The notes below the pieces were generated by a model. The model was not told the DNA's origin. It made no database searches and was given only the letters and a program-made list of their open reading frames with translations. Positions 5,741 to 10,082 of a stretch of 10,082 nt of DNA are shown piece after piece. The translations under genes were made by a program, and so were the position numbers. Source of the stretch: JASLCR01 sp036405515 (GTDB lineage Bacteria > Patescibacteriota > Saccharimonadia > Saccharimonadales > Saccharimonadaceae); NCBI GenBank assembly GCA_036405515.1, contig DASWXM010000025.1, positions 1 through 10,082 on the forward strand, given 5' to 3'. How positions within the stretch are numbered: the stretch's first letter is position 1; the number at the start of each line of letters is the position of its first letter.

Positions 5741-7564
5741 ATGAACGATGGGCAATCCGCCAAGCAGCAAATAGTCGAGCAGATCAAGCAAAACTCGAGT
5801 ATTTTAGTGACCGTTGGTACGGATCCATCTGTTGATGAGCTTTCTGCCGCACTTGGTCTGACAATCTTACTTAACAAGCTCAATAAGCATACAACGGCGG
5901 TCGTCAGTGGTCAGATACCTCCCGCAATAGAATTCCTTGATCCGGGCAAGACGTTTGAGAGTACGGTTGATAGTCTGCGTGATTTCATCATCGCGCTTGA
6001 TAAAGAGAAAGCAGACCATCTACGCTACAAGGTAGATGGAGACGTCGTAAAGATCTTCATCACGCCGTACCGTACAACAATTAATGAAAATGATCTTGAT
6101 TTTAGCCAGGGCGACTACAACGTAGAGCTCGTACTCGCTCTCGGAGTAAAGAGCCAAGATCAGCTGGATAAGGCACTGGAGGCGCACGGACGTATCTTGC
6201 ACGATGCAACAGTTGCGACGTTAACCTGCGATGGACCAAGCAAGCTTGGTAGCATTAGCTGGAACGAACCAGGTGCGAGCAGTATCAGCGAAATGGTCAC
6301 AAGTATGTCTGAAGCGCTCAAGAGCGGGGACAAGGTAATCGACGAACAAGTTGCAACGGCACTTCTGACCGGTATTGTTGCAGCAACTGATCGCTTCTCA
6401 AACAACCAGACAAGCAGCAAGGTGATGACAATGGCAGCGCAGCTTATGGCTGCTGGCGCCAACCAGCAACTTATTGCCGCAAAACTCGAAGAGGCGCACG
6501 AAATTGGCACCGAAACCTCGAGTAGCACTGAGCAAGCTGAGAATAAAGACGGTACTACCGATCTACAAGAAGGCGCATCGAGTAAAGTTTCTGCTGCTAA
6601 AAGTGGCAAAGCAGACGAAGGATCCGAAGAAGTAAAAGATAAGCCAGCAAATGATGGCTCGCTTGCAATCTCGCATGAGCGAGAGGGTGATCTTGACGCT
6701 GTAGCTCGTGATGTGGCTCGCGACAACCAGGAAGATGCTGCTGCAAAGGCAGAAGAAGCACTTGCTGACCAGCTAAAGACGGTGGCGCCCGCCGCAGCTG
6801 CGTCGAGTGCACCATCGGTTGAGGAGTTGCAAAAAGACATCGCCGCGGCAAGTCAGGAAATCGAAACAAGCGCCGAGCTCGGTGATTCTGAGCCACTACT
6901 CGGTGGTACGCTAAATGCTACTACCGAGCAAGCAGCAGAAGAGAAGCGCCGCGAAGAGGAAAATGATCGAAATAAAATGATATTGTCGCATGCATCAACG
7001 CCGATTCAGTCCGATGCGGTGCCTACATTTGCAAACTCGCCAATAAATGCTTCGGTAGAGCCAGAAAAAGACGAACCAGGTCTTTCAATGCTTCCGCCAC
7101 TCCCACCTATTGAGAGTGCACCAGCGTCATCTCCGGAGCCTCTCAACCCTGCACCATTTATCCCACCGACCCCAGCGTTGGATCAGACACCTGCGCCGAC
7201 ATTGGCGGAGATCGATCAGCAAAATCGTCAGCAACAGACACATGTTGATGCACTTGCTGATGTGCATGCGGCATTTGAAGCAGCGCCAATCCCTGCTCCT
7301 ATGTCGTCACCATCCGTAGAATCACCAGCGATAAGTCCTGCTCCATCGCCAATGCCGGACCCATCTGGTTTGCCGCCACTTCCAGACTTTTCGACACTAC
7401 CTCCGCCACCACCAAGTCCTATGCCAATGCCGCCAGTACCTGATATGTCATTACCACCTGCACCGGGACAGCCAGAACAACTTGGGCAGATTTTTGGTGA
7501 AGTACCTCCAGCCCCACAGGCTCCGGCCGATCCAGGCCAGTTCAAGATTCCAGGCCAAGGTTAA
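5741..7564 (+). CDS. Inactive-looking DHH phosphoesterase-fold protein with acidic and proline-rich tail
   Basis: A 607-residue protein in three parts. Residues 1-250 follow the DHH phosphoesterase layout (NrnA/RecJ-like): SILVTVGTDPSVDELSAALG stands where 'NPDGDALGSAL' is usual; TLTCDGPSKLGSISWNEPGASSISEMV aligns with the segment after the DHH motif; and ATALLTGIVAATDRFSNNQT with the later Asp motif. The metal-binding positions are largely gone: the first Asp is S30, the DHH triad reads C-D-G, and the later Asp is A. A nuclease or cyclic-dinucleotide phosphodiesterase activity is therefore unlikely. Residues 251-415 are acidic, Ala/Glu/Ser-rich and partly coiled. Residues 416-607 are proline-rich, with repeats such as LPPLP and a run P554-P558, and are probably disordered. 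No signal peptide or membrane segment. Shine-Dalgarno AGGA precedes the ATG. The role is unknown; ligand-binding or scaffolding is a guess. Confidence 0.82.
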   Translation: MNDGQSAKQQIVEQIKQNSSILVTVGTDPSVDELSAALGLTILLNKLNKHTTAVVSGQIPPAIEFLDPGKTFESTVDSLRDFIIALDKEKADHLRYKVDGDVVKIFITPYRTTINENDLDFSQGDYNVELVLALGVKSQDQLDKALEAHGRILHDATVATLTCDGPSKLGSISWNEPGASSISEMVTSMSEALKSGDKVIDEQVATALLTGIVAATDRFSNNQTSSKVMTMAAQLMAAGANQQLIAAKLEEAHEIGTETSSSTEQAENKDGTTDLQEGASSKVSAAKSGKADEGSEEVKDKPANDGSLAISHEREGDLDAVARDVARDNQEDAAAKAEEALADQLKTVAPAAAASSAPSVEELQKDIAAASQEIETSAELGDSEPLLGGTLNATTEQAAEEKRREEENDRNKMILSHASTPIQSDAVPTFANSPINASVEPEKDEPGLSMLPPLPPIESAPASSPEPLNPAPFIPPTPALDQTPAPTLAEIDQQNRQQQTHVDALADVHAAFEAAPIPAPMSSPSVESPAISPAPSPMPDPSGLPPLPDFSTLPPPPPSPMPMPPVPDMSLPPAPGQPEQLGQIFGEVPPAPQAPADPGQFKIPGQG

Positions 7565-8229
7565 CGTTCGATACGAAAACATTCAACAGAAAGGCACTCT
7601 TTACCGAGCGCTTTTCTGTTGGCGCCATCATTTCGCTGCGAGACATGGGTGTCAATCATACGGTAGATATCTGGCAGGTACGAAGATACGTCTATTTTAT
7701 CTGTAATATAGCTGTCTTCACGAGCCTGCGGCTCATAATACGCAGTATCTTCGAGAGGTGCTTGCGAGCTGTCGAGACAGAAGTACCAGATTTGCTTGGT
7801 TGGAAACTCTTGTGCTACACAAGCAGTAAGCGTTGAAGCGGCAATATGGTCGCGATGTCCAGTTAGGCCACGTGGTTCAAATGTCATGAAAGATAACTCT
7901 GTTTGCTCGTTATATCGGTCCACCACCTTAGCAACTATCTCATCTACTTTTTCATCAAGCTCGTCAGGATCAACCCGTTCCAGTGCGCCATCTGGATAGT
8001 GTAGCGCATGCGTCGATGTAGTCCCAAGAATGTCGGCTGAGGCCTGCCACTCGGCAAGTCGTGTCTCGGCAAGGTTAGGGACATTATCAATATTCACACC
8101 TGCATCACCATCGGTCAGGAGGATGAGATGGATATCGTAGCCCTCCTCCTTCAGCTTTAAAAGCGTTCCAGCGGGGCCAAACGCTTCATCATCCGGGTGA
8201 GCGAAAATACCAAAGAGGACTTTCTTCAT
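7561..8229 (-). CDS. PIG-L/LmbE-family N-acetyl deacetylase
   Basis: A 222-residue zinc-dependent deacetylase-like protein. The first motif FAHPDDEAFGPAGTL holds H11, D13, D14 and E15; the second, GLTGHRDHIAAS, holds H125, D127 and H128. In this family AHPDDE provides a zinc ligand and the catalytic base, and the last His of GHxDH is also a zinc ligand. H195 (DTHVSQ) fits the conserved C-terminal 'H.SQ' segment. Family members remove acetyl from N-acetylglucosamine-type groups on GPI precursors, mycothiol precursors, antibiotics or bacillithiol; the substrate here cannot be told. Length is typical. The gene is convergent with the DHH-like gene, the two stops sharing TTAA. An extended -10 lies 6 nt before the ATG. 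Confidence 0.92.
   Translation of the reverse strand: MKKVLFGIFAHPDDEAFGPAGTLLKLKEEGYDIHLILLTDGDAGVNIDNVPNLAETRLAEWQASADILGTTSTHALHYPDGALERVDPDELDEKVDEIVAKVVDRYNEQTELSFMTFEPRGLTGHRDHIAASTLTACVAQEFPTKQIWYFCLDSSQAPLEDTAYYEPQAREDSYITDKIDVSSYLPDIYRMIDTHVSQRNDGANRKALGKECLSVECFRIER
7584..7621. terminator. Long hairpin just after the DHH-like gene, possible terminator
   Basis: Arms 7584-7595 and 7610-7621 pair over 12 positions (one G·T) around a 14-nt loop. It lies 20 nt after the plus-strand stop and inside the 3' coding end of the minus-strand deacetylase gene. No T-run follows on the plus strand, only TTTT within the arm, and on the minus strand TGTTTTCG follows. It may act as an imperfect terminator or simply be coding sequence. 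Confidence 0.35.
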
Positions 8230-8235
8230 AATCTC

Positions 8236-8244
8236 AGTATACCA
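8236..8244 (-). promoter_or_regulatory. Extended -10 promoter of the PIG-L gene
   Basis: On the minus strand TGG precedes TATACT (complement of 8236-8241). The hexamer ends 6 nt before the ATG (8229), predicting a leaderless message. No clear -35. It is divergent from the 8326 promoter in the 96-bp gap. Confidence 0.6.
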
Positions 8245-8256
8245 CCTCTGTAGCTA

Positions 8257-8285
8257 TTGACATTTTATACTACTTATGCTACCAT
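8257..8285 (+). promoter_or_regulatory. Promoter of the 8326-9218 gene pair
   Basis: A perfect TTGACA (8257-8262) and TACCAT (8280-8285) are 17 bp apart, with TGC before the -10, as at the 5741 gene. The expected start near 8292 leaves a leader of about 34 nt with AAGGA at 8311-8315. Confidence 0.65.
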
Positions 8286-8325
8286 CTAATTATAGTTCAA
8301 TAAAAACAAAAAGGACACCTTAACA

Positions 8326-8901
8326 ATGAGTAATCACAACACGCTGGCAGTACATGATACAGAAAACGGCTATGACAATGAGCTGGTTGCTGGATTTGCC
8401 GAACTGGCAGATCTTGCAACTGATGTACTCAAAAGAAGTCGTGAAGAGCACACGGCGGCTTACGAGGCTACAGGTGACTCGACCATCGTCTTCTCGGGAG
8501 TATCTCTGGAAGATATCGAGGGCTTTATGGCTCGCAGGAATCCAGGTGCTGATGCGGAAGAGAATCAGGTGAAAGCAGCTCGTTTGTTCAACAGGATAGC
8601 AATGGAGACTCATGATATGCCAGAGCCAGATGACCTGTCACGACTCGATACCTCAAGCCATACTGCACGAATGAGGGAGACCGATGTGCTGGCGTATGCG
8701 ATCGCACACGCCAAGGATCATATCGAAGATACATCTGCTGACAGTGCGAGTAATAGGCTTGAAGAAGATAAGATAGCTGCGTTCCTGAGTGTTGTTGGAC
8801 GAGACGAGCAGTATCATCGTGACGACATTAAGCAGCGTATGCAGAAGATGGGCTTTCGCCAGAATGCGTCGAAATATCCCAATGTTCCAGACTATATCTA
8901 G
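8326..8901 (+). CDS. Orphan acidic helical protein
   Basis: A 191-residue protein that I do not recognise. It is acidic, has no cysteine, signal peptide or membrane segment, and reads as mostly helical: residues 18-50 (LVAGFAELADLATDVLKRSREE), a short beta-like stretch STIVFSGVS, then helices including EENQVKAARLFNRIAMETHD and AYAIAHAKDHIED. The C-terminus (QKMGFRQNASKYPNVPDYI) is more basic and ends in an extended segment. The ATG is supported by AAGGA at 8311-8315, 10 nt upstream, in an A-rich leader. The next gene follows 32 nt after the stop with a very similar Shine-Dalgarno, so the two probably form an operon. No function is assigned. Confidence 0.7.
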   Translation: MSNHNTLAVHDTENGYDNELVAGFAELADLATDVLKRSREEHTAAYEATGDSTIVFSGVSLEDIEGFMARRNPGADAEENQVKAARLFNRIAMETHDMPEPDDLSRLDTSSHTARMRETDVLAYAIAHAKDHIEDTSADSASNRLEEDKIAAFLSVVGRDEQYHRDDIKQRMQKMGFRQNASKYPNVPDYI

Positions 8902-8933
8902 AGATTTAAAAAATAAAAAAGGATTTTAATGTA

Positions 8934-9218
8934 ATGAGTGAAGTAGGAAAATTCCATCAAGCCGTAGAAGAAATACTTGAAACAGACGGCGAGGATATTG
9001 GTCGTTTTAAAAATACTGCTATGGCCAACGAGCTTGCTGAGACGATAAACTATAGCTTAGATAGGGGTATGTCTAAAGAAGCCATTGATCGTAGTATTGA
9101 TGAGGACATTGTGGAAGGATTGGCTCATGCAGCCTTAACAAACCCCGCACAAGCAGAAAATGACTATCATAGGTTACAGGACGAAGCAAAACGTATAGCA
9201 GAAGAGGCAAGTAGGTAG
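8934..9218 (+). CDS. Small acidic orphan protein
   Basis: A 94-residue, strongly acidic, probably all-helical protein without cysteine or membrane segment. Its start MSEVGKFHQAVEEILETDGE and end RLQDEAKRIAEEASR read as amphipathic helices. The ATG is preceded by AAAAAAGGA, the AAGGA core at 8919-8923 being 10 nt upstream, the same arrangement as in the preceding gene. An ATG at 8929 is followed at once by TAA and is not used. The overlap-free 32-nt gap holds no promoter that I can see, so it is probably co-transcribed with the 8326 gene. Function unknown; a partner protein is one possibility. Confidence 0.7.
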   Translation: MSEVGKFHQAVEEILETDGEDIGRFKNTAMANELAETINYSLDRGMSKEAIDRSIDEDIVEGLAHAALTNPAQAENDYHRLQDEAKRIAEEASR

Positions 9219-9241
9219 GTGATCTCATTTACGGCTTTAAT

Positions 9242-9250
9242 TGCTACAAT
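9242..9250 (+). promoter_or_regulatory. Extended -10 promoter of truB
   Basis: TGC followed by TACAAT (9245-9250). No good -35. It ends 14 nt before ATG 9265, so the leader would be only about 7-8 nt, with GGA at 9258-9260 the only Shine-Dalgarno-like bases. Confidence 0.5.
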
Positions 9251-9264
9251 AGAAGCTGGATCTG

Positions 9265-9939
9265 ATGCAATTTGATACCTCGAAAGCCAAAGATAACATC
9301 TTACTCGTCGATAAGCCAGCTGGCTGGACGAGTTTTGATGTAGTAGCTAAGATTCGTGGGCAGATTCGCCGCGAGTACCAGGAAAAGGGAGTTAAGCCGA
9401 CGAAGCGCCAACTGAAAGTTGGCCATGCTGGTACGCTTGATCCGTTTGCTACTGGTCTTCTTGTGATTCTACTTGGTGATGCGACCAAGAAAGCTGATGA
9501 ATTTCTCAAACTCGACAAGATATACGAAGCGACAATTCATCTGGGTCAGACCAGCACAACTGGTGACCCAGAAGGTGAGATGACGGATATATCGGACCAA
9601 GTACCGACAAAAGAGGAAGTTGAGAAGGCACTGGCTCGATTTACGGGTGAAATTACACAGATTCCACCAAAGTTTAGCGCTATCAAGGTCGGTGGCCAAC
9701 GCGCGTATAAGCTCGCATACCAAGGGAAGGAAGTTGAGATTCCATCGAGAAAAGTAACGATCCATTCGATTGAGCTTCTTGATTATGTCTATCCAGAGAT
9801 TAAAATTCGGACTCATGTGAGTAGCGGTACGTATATTCGTACACTGGCTGAGGATATAGGGAAAGAGCTTGGAACGGGGGCGTATTGCAGTAAGCTGCAT
9901 CGCAAGCAAATAGCGCAATGGCGTGTAGAAAGCGCCTAG
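9265..9939 (+). CDS. truB: tRNA pseudouridine-55 synthase, catalytic domain only
   Basis: Converts uridine 55 in the T-loop of tRNAs to pseudouridine. The 224-residue protein has the family motifs: N-terminal ILLVDKPAGWTSFDVV, catalytic D59 in VGHAGTLDPFATGLL, KIYEATIHLGQTSTTGD with Y88, IPPKFSAIKVGGQRAY, and SSGTYIRTLAEDIGKELG with R192. It ends with LHRKQIAQWRVESA, which corresponds to the end of the catalytic domain. E. coli TruB is 314 residues and carries a C-terminal PUA-like domain that is absent here. A short insert (RREYQEKGVKPTKRQ) between the first helix and the catalytic loop is common in this branch of the family. It has its own extended -10 just upstream. Confidence 0.95.
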   Translation: MQFDTSKAKDNILLVDKPAGWTSFDVVAKIRGQIRREYQEKGVKPTKRQLKVGHAGTLDPFATGLLVILLGDATKKADEFLKLDKIYEATIHLGQTSTTGDPEGEMTDISDQVPTKEEVEKALARFTGEITQIPPKFSAIKVGGQRAYKLAYQGKEVEIPSRKVTIHSIELLDYVYPEIKIRTHVSSGTYIRTLAEDIGKELGTGAYCSKLHRKQIAQWRVESA

Positions 9940-9952
9940 GGCAACACTTGGA

Positions 9953-9981
9953 TTGACTTTACATAACTTTTATGCTAAAAT
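9953..9981 (+). promoter_or_regulatory. Promoter of the 9988 gene
   Basis: TTGACT (9953-9958) and TAAAAT (9976-9981), exactly 17 bp apart, with TGC before the -10. The hexamer ends 6 nt before ATG 9988. The -35 and -10 are identical in sequence and spacing to those at 1254-1282. Confidence 0.78.
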
Positions 9982-9987
9982 ATAGTA

Positions 9988-10082
9988 ATGAATCAGTTCG
10001 AATTTGATGATATTGATCATGAATATGCAGAGGCTCGTAAAGGGCTACATAATGCACTGGAGAATGTCGACAATTTAGCTTA
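9988..10082 (+). CDS. Start of an orphan protein, 3' end off window
   Basis: The frame from ATG 9988 is open to the window edge and gives 31 complete residues, MNQFEFDDIDHEYAEARKG followed by a helical stretch ending in DNLA. It is acidic with no signal peptide. It has no Shine-Dalgarno; the start is supported by the strong promoter placed 6 nt upstream, as at five other genes here. Too short to identify. Confidence 0.6.
   Translation, partial: MNQFEFDDIDHEYAEARKGLHNALENVDNLA

Noticed and set aside
6160..6840. Minus-strand frame of 226 residues opposite the DHH-like gene
   Set aside because: Ser/Ala-rich mirror of the low-complexity linker, with no promoter or Shine-Dalgarno and no family match.
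8230..8325. Possible additional small gene in the PIG-L/8326 gap
   Set aside because: Only two divergent promoters and a Shine-Dalgarno are visible; no open frame of useful length.

Overview
The window looks like a stretch of compact chromosome from a Patescibacteria/CPR bacterium, most likely a Saccharibacteria (TM7) relative. This assignment is inferred from small gene sizes, very short intergenic gaps, several orphan proteins among reduced housekeeping genes (MutM, DNA polymerase III delta, S20, TruB), a TruB that ends after its catalytic domain, and ordinary use of TGA as stop (the HAD gene). It does not rest on a database match. I saw no tRNA, rRNA, CRISPR array, insertion sequence or phage gene.

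Layout. 1-1252: the 3' part of a PPOX-like flavin-fold gene, joined by a TAATG stop/start to an orphan gene whose C-terminal half carries a PD-(D/E)XK nuclease-like signature. 1290-1913: a membrane-anchored orphan with its own promoter. 1942-3376: a HAD-family hydrolase overlapping mutM (formamidopyrimidine-DNA glycosylase). 3423-4148: a soluble orphan. 4220-5134: holA (DNA polymerase III delta). 5166-5546, minus strand: rpsT (ribosomal protein S20) with a Lys/Ala/Pro tail; its terminator lies in the 3' end of holA. 5741-7564: a 607-residue protein with a DHH-phosphoesterase-like N-terminal half that lacks the catalytic residues, then a long acidic and proline-rich tail. 7561-8229, minus strand: a PIG-L/LmbE-type deacetylase. 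8326-9218: two small acidic orphans that look like an operon. 9265-9939: truB (tRNA pseudouridine-55 synthase). 9988-end: the start of another orphan.

The most consistent non-coding signal is promoter placement. At six genes (1290, 1942, 3423, 4220, 8229 on the minus strand, 9988) a recognisable -10 hexamer ends only 6 or 7 nt before the start codon, which predicts leaderless mRNAs. In contrast rpsT, the DHH-like gene and the 8326 gene have promoters 30-50 nt upstream and purine-rich Shine-Dalgarno sequences, and the promoter-distal genes mutM and 8934 also have Shine-Dalgarno sequences. The window therefore seems to use two modes of translation initiation.

Functionally the window mixes DNA repair and replication (mutM, holA), translation and RNA modification (rpsT, truB), small-molecule hydrolases (HAD, PIG-L) and lineage-specific proteins. 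Apart from the overlapping or adjacent pairs, the genes mostly appear to be separate transcription units packed end to end.
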